DNA of 10,388 nucleotides from Acidimicrobiia bacterium (lineage in GTDB: Bacteria > Actinomycetota > Acidimicrobiia > Spongiisociales > SHLN01): contig SHLN01000081.1 of NCBI GenBank assembly GCA_004283105.1, positions 1 to 10,388 of the forward strand, in the 5' to 3' direction. A program made the translations under genes and the position numbers. Of the stretch, positions 1-7,171 are shown one piece after another (the stretch's first letter is position 1; each line of letters begins with the position of its first letter). The notes beneath the pieces are model-generated. The model did no database searches. It saw only the letters and a program-made list of their open reading frames with translations, and had not been told where the DNA came from.

Positions 1-3000
1 CGAATCCCCGATCGAGCGGATCGAGGTCGAGGTCGTCGGGGGCGTAGCGGAGGCCAAGCCGGTAGTAGAGGCGCCCGGGGCCGTCCTTGCTCACAACCAG
101 GTCGGTTGCGCCGCCGTCGGCCTGCTCGATGAGTTCGGCCATGGGGACGAGCGTCTCGTCCCGGTCGGTGGTCCGGCCTTCGAACACGTGCTCGGCGGCA
201 TAGAGGTCGCCCAGCCAGATGCGGGCTACAAAGTCCGGGGTGACCGTCTCGAACGTATCGAAGTACTTGTTGAGCGCCAGGAGGATGAAGGCGTTCTCCT
301 GCACGTTGTTCCAGCGGCCCCTCGTCTGGTTGCCGAGCAGCCCGGCTACCACCTTGGGGATGAGGTCGCTGCCGGGTGCCTCGTCGATGAGGGCGTCGAG
401 GATGATGCCGTCGGTGCGACGGTCCGAGTGGAGGATGAGGTAGGCGTCCTCGCCGTAATCGGTGGCAAAGGTGGCGGCGCCGGCCGTCTCGGTGACCCGG
501 TTGTTGAAGAGCCGCTCGATCGCGGCGTCGGCGCCGGCATCGTCGAGGACCGGCCACAGCCAGGCAACGGCATCGAGCCCGAGATCGTCCCCGGCCCGGC
601 GGTATAGCTCGTTGGCCTTTCCGGCGTCCCGGTCACCGGCCAGGTTGCGAACGTGCAGGGCATAGGCGCTCAGTGTGTCGCGAGTCTGTTGGTGATACTC
701 GGGTGGATAGAACTCCTCGATGTTTGCCAGGTACCAGAGGGCGTCCTGAAGTCGGTCGGCGGGCACCGTATAGCCGTTGGCTTTGGCTTCGACGAGGGCG
801 TGGGTGGCCTGGATGCTGTGATACGGCGAGGTCTCATTCGTCCGGCGCCAGATGGCGAAACCGCCCAGGTCGGTCTGCAAGCGGAGCAAGCCCTCGATGT
901 CGTCGGCCACCCGGGCCTCCAGCTCGGCGGCGGGGGGCAGCCCGTCGGCTTCGAACGCTTCCAGCACGTCTCGCAAGGCGGCGATGGCGAGGATGCGGGA
1001 GGCGAACCCGTCGGCGCTCTCGTACCGGTAGTCGTTCAGGTAGATGACGGCGTCGGTCAATGCTTGCAGGGCGGTGGAGGAGGTGTTGACCTCCAGCCCG
1101 CCGAATTGGGGGAATACCCCTTCGGGGGCCAGCACCGGCTGGGCGATGACCCCATCGTCGAGCGCACCGTAGGTGGCAAACGCCTCGGTGGTGGCCGGGG
1201 TATAGACCGGGAGGGCGACGGTGGCGGCATCGGCCAGCTCGCCGCTGACGGCGGCCACCCGGAAGCGGGCGGTACCGACGTCCTCGGCCGCAGCCGGGAA
1301 GCGGACTTCGATCCGGTTGTTGGCGGGCACGGTGACCCGCCGGCCGGCTCCGGCAGTGAGGCTCAGATTGGCAGTCTGGATCCCGACCTCCACCTCGAGG
1401 CTCTCGTCGGTCTGGTTCTGGAGCACGACCGGCAGCTCGAATCGATCGCCGAAGTTGAGGAAGCGGGGCGCCGACGGCCGCACCATGAGGGGTAGGCGGG
1501 CGGTGATGTTGGACTCGGCCGAGCCGAACCGGTCGACCCCGTCGACGGCCACCACCATCACCCGGTAGCGGGTGAGGCTGTCTGGCAAGGGGACCTCGAT
1601 GGTGGCGGTACCGTCCGGACCGGTACTCACCTCGGGGTCGAATACGGCGAGGGCGTCGAAATTGGTCCGCACGTCGATGGCGCCGTCCGGGCCGGCCCCG
1701 GCGGTCTCCTCGGAGGCGAATCGATCGTCGGACAAGGCGCCAGAAGCCGCCGTGAAATCGCCATCAGCCCCGCCCCCGGCATCAGCGCCGGCGGCGACGG
1801 TGGTGGACGTCGTCTGGCTCTTGTCGTCCAGCAGGTCCGGGTTGGCCAGCTCGATGGTGTGGCGCAGGTAGCGGCTCGACACGCGGGAAGCGATCGGGCG
1901 GTAGAAGAGGGCGAGCGGATCGGGCAGCTGGTAGTCGCTGAGGGCCAGCACGGCCTCGTCGACGACGACAACTGCCAATTCGGCGCCGGCCACCGGGTCG
2001 CCGGCCGCGTCGGCGACCGTCACCTCGACACTCGTCGTACTGCCGGGCTCGGTAGTCGGGGCGGCCGGCTCGACCGAGAGACTCAAGGTGCGGCTGAGGG
2101 GCGGAACCTGCAGGGTGAGGCTTCCGACGGCAAAGGCCGGCCGGTCTGGGGCGTCGGGCAGTGGGTCGCCTGCGTCGGTGGTGCGCCCGGTGGCGCCGAC
2201 CAGGTCGACCTGGATGTGGATGGTGGGGATGTACTCATCGACGATGGGGATGGACAGCACGGTGCTCGTGTCCTCGATCGTGAACGTCTCCTGCGTCACG
2301 AACCCGTTGCGGCTCACGGTGAGCAGTCCTTCCGCCGGACTGAAGGGAGCCTCGACGAGGATCTCGGCGGTATCGCCGGGGGCGTACTCGGGCTGGTCCG
2401 GGATGAGGGTGGCCTCCTCCTGTGCCACGGTCCGCTCCGGCCGCCGCTTCCCGCCGCTCACCCAGCGGGTGAGCTCGGTCCGGCTGGTCCGGCCGGCATC
2501 GTCGGCCACGGTCGCCACCACCTGATACGTGCCGCCGATCTCGGTCCCGAAGGTGCACTCGGCCGCCGCTTCGCCGGATGTGGGCGAGCAGGTTTCGACT
2601 TCGACGGGGACCTGCTCCCAGCGTCCGTCGAGGATCTGCCAGTCGAGCCGGCCGGCCTCGATGGTGATGGGCCGGGAGGGGACGGCGGTGCCGTCGATGT
2701 CGGTGACGATGGCTTCGATCACGAGCGGCTCGCCTGCCTTGACGAACGTGCGCTCGCCGCGCAAGCCGACATACAACTCACCCGGATGGACGAGCAGGTC
2801 GGTGCCGTCCGACCAGGCCTGGCGATTCACGTCGAAGACGGTGGCCTGGGACGAAACCGTGGTCGGCAGTCCCTCACCGTTTCCGTCGAAGTCCATTTGC
2901 AGGTAGTGGGTGCCGGAGGCGTCGGTGCGGCCGGAGAACGTCTCGACCGTGCCGGAATCGAACGGGGGCCACACGTCCTCGTAGTACCCGTCGGAGGCGG

Positions 3001-5644
3001 CGAACCCGCCTTCGTAATAGTCGTCTCCACCGAACCCGCCGCCGTAGTACCACCACGGGGTCCACACCCCGAAGGTGAACTCATCCCAATTGGGTGGGGA
3101 GTAGGTCGCCTGGCGGGTCGTGACCGTCCACTCGACGGCGGCGTCGGGGAGCGGTCCGCCCGAGAAATAGGCGGCTTCGACCGCCACCGTGGCGGGCGTG
3201 CCGGCCACGTACGGTCCCGGAGACTCGGCCCGGGTGGTGACCTCGAACTCAGGGCGGCGGAACTCCTGGATCTGAAAGGTGTGGGTGTAGCGGTTGTCCA
3301 GTCCGGAGACACCGGTCACCGACAGGTTGACCCAGGCATTGCCCAGGTTGGCGCCGGCGGGAATCTCGATGGCGAAGTCGAAGCCGCCGAGGGCGTTCAG
3401 GTCGACGGTGCCGGTTCCGATGTCGTTGCCGTACCAGTCGTTCACCTGATAGGTGACGGCGGCATCGTCGCCCACCCGGGCGAGCTGGGCGTCGTCGCTC
3501 ACCGTCAACCGTCGCACCCATCCTTTGAAGTGGGCGGTTTCGCCCGGCCGGTACATCTGGCGGTCGTCGAACACATACCAGAGCGACTGGTCGGAGCGGG
3601 AGCGCTGATACCAGTCGGAGTCGAGAATGGCGCTGTCGTCGCCGCGGCGGGCGATGAGATGGCCGGTGTCGACCGCCGGCTTGTCGATCCGGGCCAGCCC
3701 GTCCGTGTTGGTGGTGCCGGTGGCGGCTACCCGGTCGAACGTAACCTCCACTCCGCTGAGCGGTGCACCGGTCCGCAGATCGGTAGCCCACACCACGAGC
3801 TCGTCTGCGTCGTCGAATACGCCGGTCCCGATGGTGGTTGACTGTGCCCACACCAGGGCGGGGCGGTTGCTCCAGAAGTCGTTGTCGTCCCGGCTGAGTT
3901 CGGCGAGCCGGCCGGTGGGCTCTACCAGCACGACGACGTGGCCCGGTTCACCCTCCAGGGCCTCTCCGAGCTCGATGGTCGTTTCGGTCAGCTCGTTGTC
4001 CTCGGCATCGGTATCGATGGTGGTGTCGAGTACCTCGTCCCAGTTCGGCAGTCGCGGGGGGTCCTGGAAGTCCCACCGCCGATCGAAGTACGTCAGGTAG
4101 GAGGCCCAGTCGTCCAGGCCTACCCGGAACAGGCGGACCCGCAGCTCTTCATGGTTGACGGTGGTGATCGCCAGCGAGGGATCGGGGGCGAGCGGGTCGA
4201 GCGTGACGATCCGGCGGCTGAACTGGTTGAGATACGGCCGGGCGTCGTCAATATCGAAATCGACCGCCGTGTCGTCGCCAAGGGTCTGGCCGTAGATGTC
4301 GGTCAGGTCGGCGGCAACGGTGGCCGTGTAGGTCGTGCCACCCACCGAAGCGCCCCGGATGGAGATCGAGCTGTACTCGGCCAACACCGTCATGCCCGCC
4401 AGCTCCGGTTCGATAGTCACCATGGACGGGTCGAATGCCCCGGTGTCGAGCGGGTTGTTGAACTGGATCGACAGCCACCGGCCCGGCTCACACCGATCGT
4501 TCCCCTGGCACGACCAGTCGCGAATCCGGAGCGGGGCGTACGTGCGGGCGGAGTAGCTGGTGGCGCTGGTCGTGGCGCGCGGTCCCTCGGCCGAGGGGGT
4601 CCCGGGGCCGATCTGGATGCTGAGGGCGGTGTCGGGCTCGAACGCATCGATGGCCCGGAACGCCAGCCAGCGGTCTTCGAGCAAACCGTCGATCCGGCGG
4701 GTGATGGTCTCGTCGGCGGCGATCTCAGTGTCGGTGGCCGGCCGCAGCGCCTGCCCGTCGCCGTCGGCTGTGAGGGTGATGGTTTCGAGCACGGCTGCGG
4801 GGTTTATCCGCTGATCGAACGAGGCCAGGAACACGGGTTCGAGTGGCAGGGAGTCGCCTTCGGGGGTGAACGACTGGACCCGAGCGGGCGGGGTGGAGAA
4901 CTCCCACCGCACGGTGGCAGCGAGCTCGCCCCCGGTCTCCGAGGTGGTGCCGGCCGGGACCACAACGGTGTAATTGGTGGCCATCGGGAGCCGGTCGAAC
5001 CGGTCGGGCTCGTGCTCGAAGCGGAGCGTACGAGTGCCGATCCACTGCCAGCGTCCCGGCAGCTCGGGGGTGATGGTGACGGGTACGTCGAGGGTGTCGA
5101 GCTGCTCGAGCGTGGCGAGGGGAACCATTGGCTGGTTGAACGTGATGCTCACGAACGGGGCCATATCGACGGCACCCTCGGGCTGGAAGCGGAGCACCTC
5201 GAGCGGGCCGGTTGGCACCTCGGGCGGGGGAGTGTCGGTTCCGGCCGGGAAGGGAACCTCGACGGTTTCGCCCACCAGGGGCGGTCGGAGGGACTCGGCC
5301 GGCCGATTGAAGTCGAGGCGGTCTTCGTCCGGGCGGAGCCATTCGGGCAGCCGGTCGAAGATGGCGGTGACGGCATCATCGTCGAGCGGCTCGCCTTGCA
5401 CCACGGCCACCGGGTCGGGCTCGGTCTGGGTCTGGGCGGTGCCGGCACTGAGCCGCACGGACAGGGGTTCTCCTGGTGCGCCGAGGGCGAGAACCTCTCC
5501 GGTGCCGCCCGGTCCGGTGGGACCGGTCCCGATTGGGCCCGACCCGTCGCCTGACGTGCACTGGCTGGCGATGAGCGCCACCACGAGCACTACGGCGAGG
5601 CCGCCTCCGATGCGCGTCGCCATGCTTCTGCTGATCGTCGCCAT
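1..5644 (-). CDS. Secreted bacterial alpha-2-macroglobulin family protein, thioester-less, C-terminus beyond window
   Basis: One open frame of at least 1881 codons; the stop lies beyond base 1. Bacterial A2Ms are periplasmic or envelope-bound protease-trapping proteins thought to guard the cell surface. Seen in order: an export signal (hydrophobic core about residues 13-27, then IASQC); a Gly/Ser/Thr linker; three Ig-like repeats (about 147-465), the third with Cys379 and Cys385; macroglobulin domains with the MG2 motif MYRPGETAHFKG (near 690); an aromatic Gly-rich insert (about 858-893); bait-domain fold starting around YAPGDTAEI (about 1080); MG6 strand VVVVDEAVLALSDY (about 1227); a low-complexity bait-like loop (1276-1327); the A2M core domain (NFDALAVFDP from 1328); and an alpha-helical thioester-type domain (about 1500 on) in which CxEQ is replaced by SADG at 1543-1546. 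The last residues, DPLDRGF, look like the start of the final bMG10 domain. The ATG at 5644 is chosen over the one at 5623 because AGGGGAGG lies 11 bases upstream. Family assignment is firm; protease trapping is inferred and lacks the covalent step. Confidence 0.95.
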   Translation of the reverse strand, partial: MATISRSMATRIGGGLAVVLVVALIASQCTSGDGSGPIGTGPTGPGGTGEVLALGAPGEPLSVRLSAGTAQTQTEPDPVAVVQGEPLDDDAVTAIFDRLPEWLRPDEDRLDFNRPAESLRPPLVGETVEVPFPAGTDTPPPEVPTGPLEVLRFQPEGAVDMAPFVSITFNQPMVPLATLEQLDTLDVPVTITPELPGRWQWIGTRTLRFEHEPDRFDRLPMATNYTVVVPAGTTSETGGELAATVRWEFSTPPARVQSFTPEGDSLPLEPVFLASFDQRINPAAVLETITLTADGDGQALRPATDTEIAADETITRRIDGLLEDRWLAFRAIDAFEPDTALSIQIGPGTPSAEGPRATTSATSYSARTYAPLRIRDWSCQGNDRCEPGRWLSIQFNNPLDTGAFDPSMVTIEPELAGMTVLAEYSSISIRGASVGGTTYTATVAADLTDIYGQTLGDDTAVDFDIDDARPYLNQFSRRIVTLDPLAPDPSLAITTVNHEELRVRLFRVGLDDWASYLTYFDRRWDFQDPPRLPNWDEVLDTTIDTDAEDNELTETTIELGEALEGEPGHVVVLVEPTGRLAELSRDDNDFWSNRPALVWAQSTTIGTGVFDDADELVVWATDLRTGAPLSGVEVTFDRVAATGTTNTDGLARIDKPAVDTGHLIARRGDDSAILDSDWYQRSRSDQSLWYVFDDRQMYRPGETAHFKGWVRRLTVSDDAQLARVGDDAAVTYQVNDWYGNDIGTGTVDLNALGGFDFAIEIPAGANLGNAWVNLSVTGVSGLDNRYTHTFQIQEFRRPEFEVTTRAESPGPYVAGTPATVAVEAAYFSGGPLPDAAVEWTVTTRQATYSPPNWDEFTFGVWTPWWYYGGGFGGDDYYEGGFAASDGYYEDVWPPFDSGTVETFSGRTDASGTHYLQMDFDGNGEGLPTTVSSQATVFDVNRQAWSDGTDLLVHPGELYVGLRGERTFVKAGEPLVIEAIVTDIDGTAVPSRPITIEAGRLDWQILDGRWEQVPVEVETCSPTSGEAAAECTFGTEIGGTYQVVATVADDAGRTSRTELTRWVSGGKRRPERTVAQEEATLIPDQPEYAPGDTAEILVEAPFSPAEGLLTVSRNGFVTQETFTIEDTSTVLSIPIVDEYIPTIHIQVDLVGATGRTTDAGDPLPDAPDRPAFAVGSLTLQVPPLSRTLSLSVEPAAPTTEPGSTTSVEVTVADAAGDPVAGAELAVVVVDEAVLALSDYQLPDPLALFYRPIASRVSSRYLRHTIELANPDLLDDKSQTTSTTVAAGADAGGGADGDFTAASGALSDDRFASEETAGAGPDGAIDVRTNFDALAVFDPEVSTGPDGTATIEVPLPDSLTRYRVMVVAVDGVDRFGSAESNITARLPLMVRPSAPRFLNFGDRFELPVVLQNQTDESLEVEVGIQTANLSLTAGAGRRVTVPANNRIEVRFPAAAEDVGTARFRVAAVSGELADAATVALPVYTPATTEAFATYGALDDGVIAQPVLAPEGVFPQFGGLEVNTSSTALQALTDAVIYLNDYRYESADGFASRILAIAALRDVLEAFEADGLPPAAELEARVADDIEGLLRLQTDLGGFAIWRRTNETSPYHSIQATHALVEAKANGYTVPADRLQDALWYLANIEEFYPPEYHQQTRDTLSAYALHVRNLAGDRDAGKANELYRRAGDDLGLDAVAWLWPVLDDAGADAAIERLFNNRVTETAGAATFATDYGEDAYLILHSDRRTDGIILDALIDEAPGSDLIPKVVAGLLGNQTRGRWNNVQENAFILLALNKYFDTFETVTPDFVARIWLGDLYAAEHVFEGRTTDRDETLVPMAELIEQADGGATDLVVSKDGPGRLYYRLGLRYAPDDLDLDPLDRGF
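1007..1018 (-). other. Degenerate thioester site of the A2M protein (SADG instead of CxEQ)
   Basis: The residues are YRYE-SADG-FASRILAIAALRD. In thioester-bearing bacterial relatives this helix start reads Y-x-Y-x-C-x-E-Q-x-A-S, and the Cys and Gln side chains form the internal thioester that attacks a captured protease. Here Cys is Ser1543, Glu is Asp1545 and Gln is Gly1546, while the flanking Tyr, Ala and Ser positions and the following helix are kept. The fold is therefore retained but the thioester cannot form. Alignment is by eye. Confidence 0.85.
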
Positions 5645-5655
5645 GTTGTCGCCGG

Positions 5656-5663
5656 CCTCCCCT
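5656..5663 (-). promoter_or_regulatory. Ribosome binding site of the A2M gene
   Basis: AGGGGAGG on the minus strand ends 11 bases before the ATG at 5644. It supports that start over the in-frame ATG at 5623, which has only a weak purine stretch upstream. Confidence 0.65.
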
Positions 5664-5677
5664 GAGTGGTTGGGGGT

Positions 5678-5706
5678 GAGACGCTCTCTGCCCCACGATA
5701 GGTTCC
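5678..5706 (-). promoter_or_regulatory. Candidate ECF sigma-type promoter of the A2M gene
   Basis: On the minus strand GGAACC (5706-5701) is followed after 17 bases by CGTCTC (5683-5678). Group-4 (ECF) sigma factors of actinobacteria commonly read a GGAAC-like -35 and a CGTC-like -10 about 16-18 bases apart. Initiation 7-10 bases downstream would fall near 5670, giving a leader of roughly 27 bases that contains the ribosome binding site. A SigE-type ECF gene lies 1 kb away at 6653. The match is by eye from a single site; chance occurrence in GC-rich DNA cannot be excluded. Confidence 0.5.
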
Positions 5707-5708
5707 GT

Positions 5709-5733
5709 ATCGAGGGGTCCCGGGGATCTCGAT
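5709..5733. repeat. Inverted repeat between the DUF3159 and A2M genes
   Basis: ATCGAG (5709-5714) and CTCGAT (5728-5733) form a perfect 6-bp dyad around a 13-base loop containing CCCGGGG. It lies just upstream of the candidate -35 of the A2M gene and 32 bases after the DUF3159 stop. There is no T-tract on either strand, so it is a weak terminator candidate at best; an operator is the other possibility. Confidence 0.35.
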
Positions 5734-5764
5734 GCCGGCCACGCGCCGGGGAGCCTGGTGCGGG

Positions 5765-6445
5765 CTAGAAGCGGCGCTGGCCTCCAACATACGGTGGTTG
5801 CGCCCCGGCGAGGTGTTCCTCGGTGGTGGGTCCTCCAAGGGCATCGCGCTTAGCCATGCCCACCCGATAGCTCAGGTAGAAGAGCGGCAGGATGGTCGGC
5901 CAGGAAGTGAGGGTTTTCCATAGCGCCAGGACTTCCGGCTGTTCCTGCACGAACAGCCAGGCCTGCACCAGCCCCCGGATGGCGAAGTACCAGAACCAGA
6001 TCCAGGAGACGCGACTGTAGGCCGGGCGTACATCGTCTCTCCAGTACCAGCTCCGCGGCCACCGTCGAAACGCCCAGCTGGACCATCCCGCCAGCGGTCG
6101 CTTGACGAGGATCGAAACAAAGGCTGCTCCGGCCCACCCCAGGGCCGCCACGATCCCGGGGAGGAAATAGCTCTCTGCCCGGCCGGAGCGAAGGGCGAGG
6201 AACGCGGCGAACCCGACGGCACCGATGCCGGCCAGCGCATAGACCACCTGCTGGCCTTTGCGGATCCGCCAGAACGCCACCAGCACGCCGGCGGCTACGG
6301 CAACGGCGGCCGCCACGCCGAGACTCCACAGGGCGTTGGCGGCCACGAACAGGAGGGGAGGGGCAAAGGAATCGCCCAGGGTGCGGTCGCCCACGAACAG
6401 GTCGGACAGTTCTGAGCGGATATCGTCGTTGACGGTAGGTGTCAT
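5765..6445 (-). CDS. DUF3159 family integral membrane protein
   Basis: A 226-residue membrane protein of unknown function, recognised as DUF3159, a family found in actinobacteria. Diagnostic stretches are LALRSGRAESYFLPGI (83-98), followed by VSILVKRPLAGW (110-121), and FAIRGLVQAWLF (154-165). Hydrophobic segments lie at about 30-59, 66-85, 95-114, 146-166 and 181-194, with a Trp/Arg-rich loop at 121-141 between the third and fourth. The acidic N-terminus (NDDIRSELSDLF) precedes the first segment. The ATG at 6445 is chosen because the family domain begins soon after it; the frame stays open to 6550, but that extension has no domain character. The site before the ATG is weak (AGG, 7 bases away). 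The gene lies upstream of and co-directional with the A2M gene, with a 120-base gap, so co-transcription is possible, although the A2M gene seems to have its own promoter. Confidence 0.85.
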   Translation of the reverse strand: MTPTVNDDIRSELSDLFVGDRTLGDSFAPPLLFVAANALWSLGVAAAVAVAAGVLVAFWRIRKGQQVVYALAGIGAVGFAAFLALRSGRAESYFLPGIVAALGWAGAAFVSILVKRPLAGWSSWAFRRWPRSWYWRDDVRPAYSRVSWIWFWYFAIRGLVQAWLFVQEQPEVLALWKTLTSWPTILPLFYLSYRVGMAKRDALGGPTTEEHLAGAQPPYVGGQRRF

Positions 6446-6461
6446 GGTGTACCTGGTGTAC
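6446..6461. repeat. Tandem GGTGTAC repeat abutting the DUF3159 start codon
   Basis: GGTGTAC occurs at 6446-6452 and again at 6455-6461, a 9-base period, directly next to the DUF3159 start codon and over its ribosome binding region. It could be a small operator or a chance repeat. No promoter for DUF3159 could be assigned with confidence upstream of it. Confidence 0.35.
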
Positions 6462-6535
6462 GGGGGTGGGGCCGCGAGGGGATGAGATGAACCTACCCGC
6501 CATACCCCGAAGGCTTGCGACCCGTTGTGGAGCCG

Positions 6536-6548
6536 GGCCGGTCCGGCC
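6536..6548. repeat. 13-bp dyad in the divergent DUF3159/sigma factor intergenic region
   Basis: GGCCGG-T-CCGGCC is a perfect 6-bp inverted repeat around one central base, located mid-way between the two divergent genes. The 207-base region 6446-6652 contains little else: no clear -10/-35 pair, no RNA gene, and no GGAAC/CGTC pair. A regulator site is possible, but short G/C dyads are frequent in such DNA. Confidence 0.3.
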
Positions 6549-6642
6549 AAGTGACGCGCCTCGCCGTAGCCTCATTCCCCGCCACCGACACGCCGGGTAA
6601 ACGATCTGCTGCTGTGCGAGGTGTGCAGGGTATGAAGGCAAC

Positions 6643-6647
6643 AGGAG
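6643..6647 (+). promoter_or_regulatory. Ribosome binding site deciding the sigma factor GTG start
   Basis: AGGAG with a 5-base spacer to the GTG at 6653. The competing ATG at 6632 has an AGGG only one base away, and GAGG 10 bases away. Confidence 0.6.
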
Positions 6648-6652
6648 TCCTG

Positions 6653-7171
6653 GTGACCGAACAAGAAACAGACGCCCGGGCGCTTCCTCCCCGGGAGACA
6701 TTCCCGGCCTTCTACCGCCGGGAGTACCCGAAGATGGTGGCGATTGCCGCCGCTGTGTCCGGAAACCGGGCGGTGGCGGAGGATCTCGCCCAGGAGGCGA
6801 TGCTGCGTGCCCATCGGCATTGGGATCGCGTGGCGATCTATCAGCGGCCCGGGGCCTGGGTGCGACGGGTCACCATCAACCTGTCGCTCAGCGCTACCAA
6901 GCGGGCAGCGGCGGAGATGCGCAGGATGCTGCGTATCTCCGAGCCGTCCGCGCTGCCCGAGCCAGAGGCAGCCGATGATCGGATTTGGAAGGCGGTAGCG
7001 AAGCTTCCCGGCCAACAGCGGGCCGCCATCGCCCTTTTCTACCTGGAGGACCGGCCCATAGACGAGATCGCTGAGATCCTCGAGGTTTCGTCGGCGACGG
7101 CCCGTGTCCACCTTCACCGTGGCCGGCAGGCGCTGGCCAACGCTCTCGGCCCCGAGGAGGTTTCCGCATGA
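6653..7171 (+). CDS. ECF RNA polymerase sigma factor, SigE-like family
   Basis: A 172-residue group-4 sigma factor that directs RNA polymerase to a small regulon. The sigma-2 domain spans about residues 17-82: FPAFYRREYPKMVAIA, then the core-binding helix AEDLAQEAMLRAHRHWDRV and the DNA-melting segment RPGAWVRRVTINLSLS. Sigma-4 spans about 112-165: the IWKAVAKLPGQQRAAI segment and the helix-turn-helix DEIAEILEVSSATARVHLHR that reads the -35. The linker is short and acidic/Pro-rich. The GTG at 6653 is preferred because AGGAG sits 5 bases upstream; the ATG at 6632, seven codons earlier, is the alternative. The TGA overlaps the next gene's ATG (ATGA), so the two are translationally coupled, the usual arrangement for an ECF factor and its anti-sigma partner. 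A candidate target promoter precedes the nearby A2M gene; no such motif was found before its own gene. Confidence 0.93.
   Translation: MTEQETDARALPPRETFPAFYRREYPKMVAIAAAVSGNRAVAEDLAQEAMLRAHRHWDRVAIYQRPGAWVRRVTINLSLSATKRAAAEMRRMLRISEPSALPEPEAADDRIWKAVAKLPGQQRAAIALFYLEDRPIDEIAEILEVSSATARVHLHRGRQALANALGPEEVSA
7155..7160 (+). promoter_or_regulatory. Strong ribosome binding site inside the sigma factor gene
   Basis: A perfect AGGAGG, 7 bases before the ATG at 7168, lies inside the last codons of the sigma factor gene. With the ATGA overlap it predicts coupled and efficient translation of the membrane partner. Confidence 0.75.

Noticed and set aside
653..5554. Very long plus-strand open frames opposite the A2M gene (653-1495, 1859-3841, 3938-5554)
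   Set aside because: They are antisense to a minus-strand frame with continuous recognisable A2M domains; their Gly/Asp/Val/Arg-rich translations show no domain and are typical GC-rich mirror frames.
6489..6510. GAACC at 6489 as an ECF -35 for the sigma gene (autoregulation)
   Set aside because: No CGTC-like -10 follows at 16-18 bases; the sequence there is AGGCTT.
6515..6652. Longer sigma factor starting at TTG 6515
   Set aside because: The extra N-terminal residues have no sigma-domain character, and the AGGAG-GTG at 6653 fits the family start better.
5850..6701. Minus-strand frame of 283 codons overlapping the DUF3159 gene and the sigma factor start
   Set aside because: Arg/Gly/Pro-rich translation without domains; it is a frame-shifted shadow of DUF3159, whose own frame has clear family motifs.
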